A stretch of DNA of 64,000 bases. Origin: Urinicoccus timonensis. Lineage in GTDB: Bacteria > Bacillota > Clostridia > Tissierellales > Peptoniphilaceae. The position numbers and the translations under genes are program-made. Each line of letters begins with the position of its first letter. The first letter of the stretch is position 1. The DNA lies in NCBI RefSeq assembly GCF_900232945.1, contig NZ_OCTU01000004.1, positions 28,919 through 92,918 of the forward strand. The letters run 5' to 3'. The notes under the pieces were generated by a model, which saw only the letters and a list, made by a program, of their open reading frames with translations, was not told where the DNA came from and did not search any database. Below, piece after piece: positions 25,480 to 34,218 of this stretch.

Positions 25480-26090
25480 TTTAGGACTCCTTTTTCTTTT
25501 AAATATTGGGCAATACACATTTTTCCATAGCCAAAGGTGGCTTGGTTCATCTGTCCGATATAAAGACTGCCCTTGGGTAGGTCTTTCAACACCTGGATGG
25601 CGTAGTAGGTGAAATCAGGCCATTGGCCCAGGAGGGTGATGGTTTCCAAGGCTCCCTTGGCCTCCATCAGGTCGTAGTACCTGGCCAGGATCATGCCAAA
25701 TTTTACGGCTTCAATTTCTTCTGAATACCGCATCAGGTACAGACTCAAGCCCAGGTAGGGCAGGTCTCCTGCATCTTCTTCCCGGTACATCCATTGGTGG
25801 TAGTGGTCCAGGACTTCCAGGGTCTTGTGATTTTTAAAAAAGTCATTGATTTGACTTGGACTGGTGGTTTCTTTGTAAAAATAGGACAGGATTGCTGCAT
25901 CCAGCCCATCTGTATCCTTGCTGGGAGGGACTTTTTCCCCCTTCATAACCCGATATTCCAACTCACCTGGGTCGGAATGGTAGAGTTCCCTCATGGGAAC
26001 GTATTGTTCTAATTGGACGGGTCGTTTTTCCCAATCGGTCATTTTTTTATATATGGTGGCTTTTTTCTTTTTTGACCATGGCCATTTCAT
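25476..26090 (-). CDS. Hypothetical protein
   Basis: A 204-residue soluble protein with no family I recognise. The start is very basic (MKWPWSKKKKATIYKKMTDW) and the remainder helical, with SLYLMRYSEEIEAVKFGMIL, TLLGQWPDFTYYAIQVLKDL and GQMNQATFGYGKMCIAQYLK, reminiscent of helical-repeat scaffolds. It is coupled to cvfB by an ATGA overlap and lies 10 nt after vanW. A frame extension to 26132 overlaps vanW and is less likely. Function unknown. Confidence 0.65.
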   Translation of the reverse strand: MKWPWSKKKKATIYKKMTDWEKRPVQLEQYVPMRELYHSDPGELEYRVMKGEKVPPSKDTDGLDAAILSYFYKETTSPSQINDFFKNHKTLEVLDHYHQWMYREEDAGDLPYLGLSLYLMRYSEEIEAVKFGMILARYYDLMEAKGALETITLLGQWPDFTYYAIQVLKDLPKGSLYIGQMNQATFGYGKMCIAQYLKEKGVLK

Positions 26091-26100
26091 TTTTTGCCCC

Positions 26101-27471
26101 CTATTCGTCGTTTTGCTTTGAATCTCCCCCACTGCTTCTTGTTCCTACTAAAAGGACCCGGTCTCGGCCAATGTAGGTGGAGGTGGATATTTGTTTCTTT
26201 TCAAGGACTTGTCCATCCTTGATAATTTCTTTATAGGTCCTATAGCTATAGCCATTGTGGCCGCTTTCTTTGACCTCTGTTTCCCCCTTGGCCAGGGAAT
26301 CTGTGTAGATGGTTTTTGTCCTGGGTTTATTGGTAGAAACGAGTTGTGGGATAATTTTAACTTCATAATCCTTGTCTTCCTTGGAGCCAAAGATTTGAAA
26401 GGTCAGTTCTCTGCCATCAGCCTGGGCCCCTATATAGATGGGGTGGCTAAAGTCATTTTGAAAGACTAGGTTTTTATAGCCGGTAGCTACGGCCGCATCA
26501 GTTCCATTTTTTACATAGCCAATGGGCCTGGAGTGGTTGTGTCTTTCGATAATGTTGGCATCCGCCCGAATTAGGGCATTGTATAGGGTGGTGGATACTT
26601 GACAGATCCCACCGCCTACTCCTCGGTCAAATTCGCCATTTCGAATAACCCCAGCCACCTTAAAGCCGGCTTCTTTGGTGATTTGGTCCATCTTGTCATT
26701 AAAGGAAACTTGTTCTCCAGGCTTTAGGATGGTATGGTTTAATTTTTCTGCCCCTAGGGCAATGTTGTATTTCCTATTTTTTTCACTGCTTGCATAATTG
26801 CTGGTAAATTCTCCCAAAACAGAATCCATTTTTTCCAACATCTTGGCTTGGACATCTGCTGGCCGATCAAAGACGGGAAGGACAATGGCTTGACTCCCAT
26901 CCCAATTTTCCAAGGCTTCCCTGGTTAGGTTGGTATCCAGGTAACGACCATCCTGGTCTTGGACTAGATGGACTTGACCATCTTCTATAGAGAGTTGAGC
27001 ATCTTTTGCCAGGATGAAAAGGTCATCTGCCAGGCCATGAAGATAGTCATCTAGCTTGTCCCCCTTAAAAGCTCCCTGGATGGGAAGGGGTTGGCGAAAG
27101 AGGCTATAAAAGGCATCCAAAAAGTCAGCTCCCTTGTTGCCTGACCGGCCAATTCTATAGGCCTGGTCCACCATGGCATCAATTTCATAGCTATAGCCCA
27201 AGTCTCTTAGGCTGGTGCGGTAGTGTTTGTCTTGGTATTCTAAATCAAGGGTCTTGTCTAGGTTGGCATCCAAGTCTTCTTCCAATTTCTGTTTGGCTTC
27301 TGCCTTGGTCATAGAGCCAAGGCCTAGCTTCCCAACCCGGACTCCGGGATAGATTTTATCGGATTGATGAACGATTAGGCCGTAGCCTAAGGCTAGAACT
27401 AGGAGGGCTAAAAGGGTTAAGATAATCTTTCCCCACAGGCTTCCTAGTAGCTGGTCTTTTATCCATTTCAT
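26101..27471 (-). CDS. VanW family protein
   Basis: A 456-residue exported protein with one N-terminal membrane anchor (LTLLALLVLALGYGLIVHQS). A peptidoglycan-binding-4-like domain (LGSMTKAEAKQKLEEDLDAN, RDLGYSYEIDAMVDQAYRIG) is followed by the VanW domain (FDRGVGGGICQVSTTLYNAL, IERHNHSRPIGYV). VanW proteins are widespread in Gram-positives; their biochemical function is unknown, and the presence of VanW alone does not mean vancomycin resistance. It overlaps nth by 4 nt (ATGA). Confidence 0.9.
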   Translation of the reverse strand: MKWIKDQLLGSLWGKIILTLLALLVLALGYGLIVHQSDKIYPGVRVGKLGLGSMTKAEAKQKLEEDLDANLDKTLDLEYQDKHYRTSLRDLGYSYEIDAMVDQAYRIGRSGNKGADFLDAFYSLFRQPLPIQGAFKGDKLDDYLHGLADDLFILAKDAQLSIEDGQVHLVQDQDGRYLDTNLTREALENWDGSQAIVLPVFDRPADVQAKMLEKMDSVLGEFTSNYASSEKNRKYNIALGAEKLNHTILKPGEQVSFNDKMDQITKEAGFKVAGVIRNGEFDRGVGGGICQVSTTLYNALIRADANIIERHNHSRPIGYVKNGTDAAVATGYKNLVFQNDFSHPIYIGAQADGRELTFQIFGSKEDKDYEVKIIPQLVSTNKPRTKTIYTDSLAKGETEVKESGHNGYSYRTYKEIIKDGQVLEKKQISTSTYIGRDRVLLVGTRSSGGDSKQNDE

Positions 27472-28124
27472 TTTTTCGACTCCTGGTTTTTATGGTAATA
27501 GTAACAAACTTCTGTCAGGGAACAAATCTCACACTTGGGACTTCTAGAGGCACAAATCCTACGGCCTAAGAAGATTAAAAGGTGGTGAGTCTTGGTCCAC
27601 CGATCTTTTGGGATGGCCTTTTGTAGCTGGACTTCTGTTTCCTCTACTGTCTTGGCCTTGGCCAGGCCAATCCGGTTGCTGGTCCGAAAGACATGGGTAT
27701 CTACGGCAATGGCATCCACTCCAAAACAGGTGGAGGCCACGACATTGGCTGTTTTTTGTCCCACTCCTGGGAGCTTGACCAATTCTTCAATGGTCTCCGG
27801 CACTTGGGACTGGTAGTCTTCCACTAAAATTTTTGCTGTAGCTACAATATTCTTGGCCTTATTTTTATAAAATCCACAAGACCGGATTAGGGGTTCCAGG
27901 CCCTGGACTCCCAGGTCTACAAAGTCTTGGGGGGTCTTGTATTTTTTATAAACTTCCTTGGTTACCATGTTGACCCGGACATCAGTACATTGGGCAGAAA
28001 GAATGGTGGCTACCAACATTTCAAAGGGGTTGGATGCCACTAGTTCAGGTTTGGCATCTGGAAAGGTCTCTTCTAAGCGGTCTAAAATCCAGCTAACTTC
28101 TTTTTTTGTGAATTTTTTTGCCAA
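27468..28124 (-). CDS. nth: Endonuclease III
   Basis: A 218-residue base-excision repair glycosylase/AP lyase acting on oxidised pyrimidines. Helix-hairpin-helix KLPGVGQKTANVVAS carries the catalytic lysine, VDTHVFRTSNRIGL the catalytic aspartate, and the C-terminal [4Fe-4S] loop is CASRSPKCEICSLTEVC with the normal C-x6-C-x2-C-x5-C spacing. Length is normal. Confidence 0.96.
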   Translation of the reverse strand: MAKKFTKKEVSWILDRLEETFPDAKPELVASNPFEMLVATILSAQCTDVRVNMVTKEVYKKYKTPQDFVDLGVQGLEPLIRSCGFYKNKAKNIVATAKILVEDYQSQVPETIEELVKLPGVGQKTANVVASTCFGVDAIAVDTHVFRTSNRIGLAKAKTVEETEVQLQKAIPKDRWTKTHHLLIFLGRRICASRSPKCEICSLTEVCYYYHKNQESKK

Positions 28125-28128
28125 TGGT

Positions 28129-29013
28129 CTACTCCTTACTTTTCCGGGCCCAATAGGCCTCTATAGACTTAAAATTTTCCATCCATTGTTTTTTACCCCG
28201 CCAGGCTCCAGTTAGGTGGCCATACTTTTTCTTAAATTCTCGGTTGGACAGGTCTTGGATTTCTTCCTTGCTGATACCTTCCTTTAAGACTTGGTCTAGG
28301 GATGTCAAGGGAACATGCTTATTTTTAGGGCAAACCTCCTGGCAGACATCGCAGCCATAGAGTCTGGGCCCTAGCTGTCTAGAACCTTCCTCCAGACTTT
28401 GGGTCTTGTAGGAAAGACAAGACATGGGGTCTAAAACTCCCCCTCCCTTTAGGGCGCCTCCAGGACAAGCCTTAATACAAAGCTTACAAGAGCTACAGGT
28501 CCCTCCCACTTCTCCATCATAGGGGAAGGTTTTTTCTGTTAATATTAAGCCCAGGGCCAGGTAGGTCCCATAGACTGGGTGGATTAGGGCTGTATTTTCC
28601 CCAATATAACCCAGGCCGGCCCTTTGGGCAAAGGCCCTTTCCATCAAGGGGTGGGAATCCACCATAAGCTTGGCCTGGTCTTCTAGTTTTAAGAGCTGGC
28701 AAAGCTTATTTCCAGATTCTTTTAAAACAGTATGGTAGTCGGGAATCCGGCTGATTCCCGCCAAAAGCCCTTGACCTTTTTTTAGCTGAATGGGCCTAGT
28801 CTTGGTGTTGATGCCAAAAACCAGGACACTTTTTACCGGGCTATAGTGTAGAGAGGGATCCAATCTTTCTTCAATTCTCTGCCCTTCATATTTGCACAGG
28901 CCAAAATGAGCCTGCCGGTCTAGTAGGTAGGCTTTTTCTTTTTCTAAAGGCCTTGCAGAGCAAAAACCCAGGACATCTAGGCCTGCTTTTTTTAAGATTG
29001 CTTCCCGATCCAT
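28129..29013 (-). CDS. queG: Epoxyqueuosine reductase
   Basis: A 294-residue iron-sulfur enzyme that reduces epoxyqueuosine to queuosine in tRNA, cobalamin-dependent in characterised homologues. Two 4Fe-4S motifs are clear: CSSCKLCIKACPGGAL and CDVCQEVCPKNK, with RAGLGYIGENTALIHPVYGT in the active-site region. Compared with the ~380-residue Bacillus protein it lacks the C-terminal HEAT-like repeats, so it is a short QueG. It fits with queT elsewhere in the window and with the B12-related genes. Confidence 0.9.
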   Translation of the reverse strand: MDREAILKKAGLDVLGFCSARPLEKEKAYLLDRQAHFGLCKYEGQRIEERLDPSLHYSPVKSVLVFGINTKTRPIQLKKGQGLLAGISRIPDYHTVLKESGNKLCQLLKLEDQAKLMVDSHPLMERAFAQRAGLGYIGENTALIHPVYGTYLALGLILTEKTFPYDGEVGGTCSSCKLCIKACPGGALKGGGVLDPMSCLSYKTQSLEEGSRQLGPRLYGCDVCQEVCPKNKHVPLTSLDQVLKEGISKEEIQDLSNREFKKKYGHLTGAWRGKKQWMENFKSIEAYWARKSKE

Positions 29014-29076
29014 CTCTTCCTCCGTCCTTCTATTATACTGGATATAGCTTGGGATTTAAACGGACTGGGGCAAATA

Positions 29077-29120
29077 AAAAAGAATAAATTTCCAAGAATC
29101 TTGGAAATTTATTCTTTTTT
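29077..29120 (-). terminator. Terminator of the pha operon
   Basis: AATAAATTTCCAAGA and its complement TTGGAAATTTATT around a 3-4 nt loop, with T-tracts on both sides (AAAAAAG left, CTTTTTTG right). It ends phaC transcription on the minus strand. Confidence 0.85.
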
Positions 29121-29151
29121 GTATTCTTTAAAACTTTTCCTTTAAGGCACT

Positions 29152-30216
29152 TTATTTCCGTTCATTTAAGAAGTCGTTAATCTTAGGCGCAACTTCTCTT
29201 TGGCTACGTCCACTGACAAAAATTCCAATATGGCCTGTGTTGAATTCTGCTAATTCCTTATCTTTGGATCCTACTGCATCCATAATGGGTCTAGTAGCTG
29301 CTGGTGGTACTTGGTTGTCCTTTTGGCCTAAAATAACCAGGATTGGACAGGTGATTTTCTTTAAGTCTACCTCTTGACCTTCCAGCTTATACTCTCCCTT
29401 ATAGAGGGCATTCTTGTGGTACATTTCTTCTGTAAATTCTCGAATAGTGGCTCCTGCTTGACCGGGAGAATCAAAAATCCATTGTTCCATCCTCATAAAG
29501 TTCGCCATCTTCATGGGGTCGTCTAGGTCTGGAATCAAGTTAATATACTTGCCAACAGCCAGGTCAAAGGGTTTTAACATTAAGAAACCTGCATTCATAA
29601 AGTCTCCAGGAACAACTCCATAGGCTTCTGCTGCCTTACCCATATTTAGGTATTTACCCCACTTAAAGAGGAGGCCATCATCGGTAGAGAAGTCAAGAGG
29701 AGTAACTAGAGTTACTAGGTTCTTAATCTTGTCTTGGTTCAAGGCTGTATAAATCAAGGAGAAGGTACCCCCTTGGCAAACACCTAAGAGGTTGACCTTG
29801 TCAATTTTCTTTTCTTTTAAAATAAAGTCCACACAACTGTCAATATAGCCGTTGATATAGTCTCCCATAGTCAGGTATTGGTCTTCTTGGGTTGGGTATC
29901 CCCAATCGATAATATAGATATCTTGACCGCCATCTAAGAGCTTACGGATCAAGGACCGGTCTTCTTGAATATCCATCATATATTGCTTGTTCACTAGGGC
30001 ATAAACAATCAAAATAGGATACTTGTTGGGGTCTTTTACCCGAGGACTATAGTGGTAGAGCTTCATCTTATCCATTTCAAAAACCAATTCTTTTTCAGTT
30101 TCATTGGAGCCTGAATAGTCTACATCCATCATAGTGGTTAATCCAGCTAAGATTTTTTGTTGGCTTTCAAAAAGTTTTTTCATACTATCCATCATTGTTT
30201 CATTCAAGTTTTCCAA
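29152..30216 (-). CDS. phaC: Class III polyhydroxyalkanoate synthase subunit PhaC
   Basis: A 354-residue alpha/beta hydrolase-fold synthase that polymerises (R)-3-hydroxyacyl-CoA. The lipase-box-like LLGVCQGGTFSLIYTAL carries the catalytic cysteine (G-x-C-x-G), ILVILGQKDNQVPP the aspartate region, and NTGHIGIFVSG the histidine. The PHA-synthase signature LFKWGKYLNMGKAAEAYG and PGDFMNAGFLMLKPFDLAVG is present. The size (~355) is that of class III PhaC, which works with PhaE, encoded immediately upstream. Confidence 0.93.
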   Translation of the reverse strand: MENLNETMMDSMKKLFESQQKILAGLTTMMDVDYSGSNETEKELVFEMDKMKLYHYSPRVKDPNKYPILIVYALVNKQYMMDIQEDRSLIRKLLDGGQDIYIIDWGYPTQEDQYLTMGDYINGYIDSCVDFILKEKKIDKVNLLGVCQGGTFSLIYTALNQDKIKNLVTLVTPLDFSTDDGLLFKWGKYLNMGKAAEAYGVVPGDFMNAGFLMLKPFDLAVGKYINLIPDLDDPMKMANFMRMEQWIFDSPGQAGATIREFTEEMYHKNALYKGEYKLEGQEVDLKKITCPILVILGQKDNQVPPAATRPIMDAVGSKDKELAEFNTGHIGIFVSGRSQREVAPKINDFLNERK

Positions 30217-30227
30217 AACTTCTCCTC

Positions 30228-31340
30228 CTATTTATCTGTACTGGTGGTTTTACTGGCGGTTGTGGTTTTGCGAGTTCGAGTAGCCGGTTTTGCTGGCTTT
30301 TCTTCTTGCTTTTCACCCTTTATTTCTTCCAGTTCTTTCTTAAGGCTGCGTACTTCCTTTTTCAAGTCATAAACTGTCTTGTAAAGACTGTTTATATCTG
30401 TTTTCAAGGCTACAGGTAGGGGACTTAATTGCATTTCTAAAATTTTATCATTGGCAATTTTAAAGTCCATGGCAGCTTCCATATAGGTACTCAGTAGTTT
30501 AGAAAATTCATCAGAATAGAAAAGACCATCAAAAGCCTTGTCTAAAGAGGACCGCCAAAGTTCATAGAATTCTTCCATGGTCTTGGGTTGTTCTCCTTCT
30601 TGAACTCTTTCCAGAGCCTCTTCATAAACATCCAGAGTGTTTTTATTGGCCAGGATTAAAATTCTAGCTACAAGTTCCATTTGGTAACTAACCATTTTAA
30701 TAAAGCGATCTGTCGCCTTTAAGATTTCTTCTTGTTTTTGTCCAGAAATCCCCATAGCTGGTAGGTCTAGGATTCTACTGATTGTGTTAGAATAGTCTTT
30801 TTGCCATTCTTCAAAGAAGTCTAAGAATCCTTCAGGATCCTTATAAATTCCCTTCATAAAGGCATCCATTAGGGGACGGAAATTATCCATCCAGGGTTCG
30901 TAGAAGTAGGAGAAGGACTTTTCCATATTCTTCCCTAACTTCATGGTTTCCTTCCACATTTCTGCCAAGTCATTGGGTAGGAAGGGAATATAGATCTCTT
31001 CTAGGTACTTTCCACTTTTTTCCATCCATCCCTTGATGATATTTTCCATATTTTTTTCTTTAGGTTGGATGCTTTGGTCGATAAAGTTTTTGTAAGCTTC
31101 ATACATATTGTAGTAAACTTCAGAAGCCTTGGTCATTTTATCCCAAACTTCTTTGGGACTTCCTGTGTAGTCAGCAAAGGCCTTAAAGTTTGGTTGGTCC
31201 CACCACTTCCATAAATCTTTAAATTCTTCCATGGACCCCCATTGGTTCTTGGTGGCTTCTTGGGTCATTTCTTTCCACTCTTCCATTAATTTCTTTTGTG
31301 CGTCCAAATAGTCTGTAAACATATTGTTCATAAAATTCAC
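30228..31340 (-). CDS. phaE: Class III polyhydroxyalkanoate synthase subunit PhaE
   Basis: A 370-residue partner of PhaC. PhaE-type features are the N-terminal NMFTDYLDAQKKLMEEWKEM, central FMKGIYKDPEGFLDFFEEWQ and EFYELWRSSLDKAFDGLFYS, and the C-terminal coiled coil SLYKTVYDLKKEVRSLKKEL, followed by a low-complexity Lys/Thr/Ala tail (PAKPATRTRKTTTASKTTS). The tail is unusual and could be a granule- or nucleic-acid-binding extension. Located between phaJ and phaC with short gaps, so one operon. Confidence 0.88.
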   Translation of the reverse strand: MNFMNNMFTDYLDAQKKLMEEWKEMTQEATKNQWGSMEEFKDLWKWWDQPNFKAFADYTGSPKEVWDKMTKASEVYYNMYEAYKNFIDQSIQPKEKNMENIIKGWMEKSGKYLEEIYIPFLPNDLAEMWKETMKLGKNMEKSFSYFYEPWMDNFRPLMDAFMKGIYKDPEGFLDFFEEWQKDYSNTISRILDLPAMGISGQKQEEILKATDRFIKMVSYQMELVARILILANKNTLDVYEEALERVQEGEQPKTMEEFYELWRSSLDKAFDGLFYSDEFSKLLSTYMEAAMDFKIANDKILEMQLSPLPVALKTDINSLYKTVYDLKKEVRSLKKELEEIKGEKQEEKPAKPATRTRKTTTASKTTSTDK

Positions 31341-31351
31341 GTTCTATCCTC

Positions 31352-31777
31352 CTAGTCTTTTTTCACAAGTGCTTCTCCAGTAATTACTTTCTTTCCATCT
31401 TGGTTGACAACTACAGTTTCAAAGAAAATCATGTGCTTGTCATCTCTTTTTTTCACAACCTTTACTCTGGCTGTAATTTCATCACCTATATAAACTGGAG
31501 CTAGGAAATTTAATGTTTGGGACATATATATGGTGTTTACGCCAGGTAACTTTGTTCCAAGAACTGCTGAAATTAATGATGCTCCAATGATGCCATGGGC
31601 AATTCTTTTTTTAAAGATAGTTTTTCCTGCAAATTCTTCATCTAGATGAAGAGGATTGGTGTCTAGGGAGACTTCACTAAATTTCTGAATGTCCTCCTCT
31701 GTAACAACTTTTGAAATCTCTGCTTCATCGCCGATTTTAATTTCATCGTACATTTTTTCTACATAGTTTCCACTCAT
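31352..31777 (-). CDS. phaJ: MaoC-like (R)-specific enoyl-CoA hydratase
   Basis: A 141-residue hot-dog fold hydratase. The MaoC signature is the catalytic Asp/His set in SLDTNPLHLDEEFAGKTIFK, and RIAHGIIGASLISAVLGTKL. It converts trans-2-enoyl-CoA into (R)-3-hydroxyacyl-CoA, the substrate of PhaC/PhaE encoded downstream. In a butyrate-type metabolism with crotonyl-CoA as intermediate this would feed (R)-3-hydroxybutyryl-CoA into polymer. Start with SD (AGGGGAG). Confidence 0.88.
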   Translation of the reverse strand: MSGNYVEKMYDEIKIGDEAEISKVVTEEDIQKFSEVSLDTNPLHLDEEFAGKTIFKKRIAHGIIGASLISAVLGTKLPGVNTIYMSQTLNFLAPVYIGDEITARVKVVKKRDDKHMIFFETVVVNQDGKKVITGEALVKKD

Positions 31778-31898
31778 TACTGTCTCCCCTTCTTTCTTTT
31801 TAATCTTCCGACTATCTTATTCATAGTATACCCTATTTGGAATTTTTTATTTCTTTATTTTGATAAATCACCATAAAACTTTGTTCATAATTTTATAC

Positions 31899-31928
31899 AA
31901 AAAGAACCTGCCTAAGCAGGTTCTTTTT
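31899..31928 (-). terminator. Terminator after the tRNA-Pro pair
   Basis: AAAGAACCTGC and GCAGGTTCTTT pair around a TTAG loop, with T-runs on both sides, just downstream of the two tRNA-Pro genes. Confidence 0.85.
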
Positions 31929-31941
31929 GTGGATACATTGG

Positions 31942-32015
31942 TCGGAGTGAGAGGATTTGAACCTCCGACTTCATGATCCCGAATCATGCGCGCTACCAAA
32001 CTGCGCTACACCCCG
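31942..32015 (-). tRNA. tRNA-Pro (CGG)
   Basis: Cloverleaf with acceptor CGGGGTG/CACTCCG, T-loop GTTCAAATC and anticodon loop TTCGGGA giving CGG. CCA is not encoded. Confidence 0.93.
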
Positions 32016-32029
32016 TAATAAAAAAATGG

Positions 32030-32103
32030 TCGGGGTGAAAGGATTCGAACCTTCGACCCCATGGTCCCAAACCATGTGCGCTACCAAACTGCGCTACACC
32101 CCG
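32030..32103 (-). tRNA. tRNA-Pro (TGG)
   Basis: Cloverleaf with acceptor CGGGGTG/CACCCCG and anticodon loop TTTGGGA giving TGG. It is very similar to the neighbouring tRNA-Pro (CGG), likely an old tandem duplication. CCA not encoded. Confidence 0.94.
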
Positions 32104-32140
32104 ACAAAAATTTAAATAAAGTTTTCAAGCAATCTTCTAT

Positions 32141-32169
32141 ATTATAGCAAAACTTCTTGGCCTTTGCAA
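32141..32169 (-). promoter_or_regulatory. Promoter of the tRNA-Pro pair
   Basis: TTGCAA and TATAAT on the minus strand with exactly 17 nt between, about 37 nt upstream of the first tRNA. Confidence 0.75.
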
Positions 32170-32312
32170 GTATTTTTACTCTTTCTTTATAGATTTCTTA
32201 CTTCATGTCTTTTAACGACATATACTATCTTACATCATTTGATGAAAAATTGCAATTGCTTTCTTCCATAAAATCAATTTTTTCTACTTCTATTTATCTT
32301 AATTAAAAAGAA

Positions 32313-32341
32313 AAAAGATACAGGGAAACCCTGTATCTTTT
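32313..32341 (-). terminator. Terminator of the etf operon
   Basis: AAAAGATACAGGG and CCCTGTATCTTTT around a 3-nt loop, with T-tract on the minus side, 22 nt after etfA. Confidence 0.9.
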
Positions 32342-32363
32342 CGTCTTTATAAAGAATAATTAA

Positions 32364-33374
32364 TTAATCAATTTCTTCTTTAAGAGCTTTTTCTTTTTGG
32401 TATTCTTCAATTAACTTAGGAACGATAGCGTTTAAGTCTCCTACGATTCCTAGATCAGCTACATCAAAGATTGGTGCAGTGTCATTTTTGTTAATTGCAA
32501 TGATTAAATCAGATTCTTCCATACCAGCTAAATGTTGGATGGCTCCGGAAATACCAAAGGCAAAGTATAGGTCTGGACGAACTGTTTTACCTGTTTGACC
32601 AACTTGACGATCTTTTTCGATCCAGCCAGCGTCAACAGTTGCACGAGAAGTAGAAACTTCCCCGCCAAGTTCTTCAGCCAATTGTTGTAATTGTTTGAAT
32701 CCTTCTGGTCCACCGATTCCACGGCCACCGGATACAAGGATGTTTGCTTCGGTAATATCTTTTTTCTTTTCTTCTTCTTTTGCAATTTCACGAACAGTTA
32801 CGTTCATGTCAGCATCAGAAAATTCAACTTTTTCTTCGATAAGTTCACCTGTACGGTCATGGTCTGTAGCCAGGGGAGTCATTACGCCTGGACGTACTGT
32901 TGCCATTTGTGGACGGTGTTCTTCACAAAGAATAGTTGCCATTAAGTTTCCACCGAAAGCTGGACGAGTCATCATAAGGTTTTTAGATTCTTCGTCGATT
33001 TCAAGGCTTGTACAGTCTGCTGTTAATCCAGTGTGAATTCTTGCAGCTAGTCTTGGTGCAAGGTCACGACCGATGGAAGTTGCTCCGTAAAGAACAATTT
33101 CTGGATCATATTTTTCAGTAATTTGGAAAATAGCTTTTGCATATGGTTCTGTTACATATTCTTTTAGCATTGGGTCATCTACTACGATAACTTTATCTGC
33201 ACCATGGTGGAACAAAACTTCTGCTTGGTCTTTGATGTTGTCGCCAAGTAACATAGCTACAACTTCTTGACCTAAATCTTTTGCAAGTTCATTGGCCTTA
33301 CCTAAAAGTTCGATACCAACTTTTTGCAATACGCCGTCTCTTTGTTCTGCAAAGACAAATACATTTTTACTCAT
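32364..33374 (-). CDS. etfA: Electron transfer flavoprotein subunit alpha
   Basis: A 336-residue FAD-binding subunit. C-terminal FAD domain motifs ILVSGGRGIGGPEGFKQLQQ, VGQTGKTVRPDLYFAFGISG and GAIQHLAGMEESDLIIAINK are complete; the N-terminal half is the alpha/beta ETF domain (VLYGATSIGRDLAPRLAARI). With EtfB and the adjacent acyl-CoA dehydrogenase it would form the crotonyl-CoA-reducing complex, in anaerobes often electron-bifurcating with ferredoxin. Confidence 0.95.
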   Translation of the reverse strand: MSKNVFVFAEQRDGVLQKVGIELLGKANELAKDLGQEVVAMLLGDNIKDQAEVLFHHGADKVIVVDDPMLKEYVTEPYAKAIFQITEKYDPEIVLYGATSIGRDLAPRLAARIHTGLTADCTSLEIDEESKNLMMTRPAFGGNLMATILCEEHRPQMATVRPGVMTPLATDHDRTGELIEEKVEFSDADMNVTVREIAKEEEKKKDITEANILVSGGRGIGGPEGFKQLQQLAEELGGEVSTSRATVDAGWIEKDRQVGQTGKTVRPDLYFAFGISGAIQHLAGMEESDLIIAINKNDTAPIFDVADLGIVGDLNAIVPKLIEEYQKEKALKEEID

Positions 33375-33401
33375 TTTATCACGCTCCTATTGGTTCGACT
33401 C

Positions 33402-34196
33402 TTAGATAATATATTTTTCTTTCATCTTAGCGATGATAGCATGTGCTGCTTCTTCTGGTGATAAGTCTTCTAACTTAACGCCAGCGCCCTTACCTTGTTT
33501 TGGATAAGATTTCTTAACTTTTGTTGGAGAACCTTTAAGTCCAATGTTTGCAAGATCAAGGTGTTCTTTAATATCATCGAGACCCCAAATCTTAAGGTCG
33601 TGTTTGTAAGCATCAAAAATTCCGCCAACAGTCATGTATCTTGGTTCTGCTAATTCAGTTAAAGCAGTAACTAGACATGGTGTTTTCACATCAATGATGT
33701 GGTAACGGTCTTCAAATTGACGTTTTACAGTTACAGTATCTCCATTTACAGATAGGTCTTCTGCATAAGTTACTTGAGGAATATTCAAGTGTTCTGCAAT
33801 TTGTGGACCAACTTGTGCTGTATCCCCATCAATTGCTTGACGACCAGTGATAATTAAATCATAGTCACCAATAGTTTCTAGAGCACCTGCAATTGTACAG
33901 GAAGTTGCCCATGTATCAGCTCCACCAAATGCACGGTCTGTCAATAGGATTGCTTCGTCAGCACCCATAGCTAAAGATTCTCTTAGAGCATCTTCAGCTT
34001 GTGGGGGTCCCATTGAAAGGATTGTTACATGAGTATCTGGGTTTTGGTCTTTAATTCTAAGTGCTGTTTCAATAGCTGCCTTATCATCTGGGTTGATGAT
34101 ACTTGGAACCCCTTCACGAATTAATGTGTTTGTTTTTGGGTCCAAACGCACTTCTGTTGTATCTGGTACTTGTTTTACACAAACAATTATTTTCAT
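33402..34196 (-). CDS. etfB: Electron transfer flavoprotein subunit beta
   Basis: A 264-residue ETF beta subunit (KIIVCVKQVPDTTEVRLDPK, INPDDKAAIETALRIKDQNP, TGRQAIDGDTAQVGPQIAEH). TGRQAIDGDTAQVGP is the nucleotide-binding stretch, compatible with the FAD-binding bifurcating type. Between the acyl-CoA dehydrogenase and etfA in one operon. Confidence 0.95.
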   Translation of the reverse strand: MKIIVCVKQVPDTTEVRLDPKTNTLIREGVPSIINPDDKAAIETALRIKDQNPDTHVTILSMGPPQAEDALRESLAMGADEAILLTDRAFGGADTWATSCTIAGALETIGDYDLIITGRQAIDGDTAQVGPQIAEHLNIPQVTYAEDLSVNGDTVTVKRQFEDRYHIIDVKTPCLVTALTELAEPRYMTVGGIFDAYKHDLKIWGLDDIKEHLDLANIGLKGSPTKVKKSYPKQGKGAGVKLEDLSPEEAAHAIIAKMKEKYII

Positions 34197-34218
34197 AGTT
34201 TAACCTCCAATTAATCTC

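Noticed and set aside
26101-27471. vanW and the VanZ-like gene as vancomycin resistance determinants
   Set aside because: No vanHAX-type ligase genes are present; both families are widespread and not diagnostic of resistance.
31942-32103. Repeat-like pair at the tRNA-Pro genes
   Set aside because: It is simply two similar tRNA genes with different anticodons (CGG and TGG).
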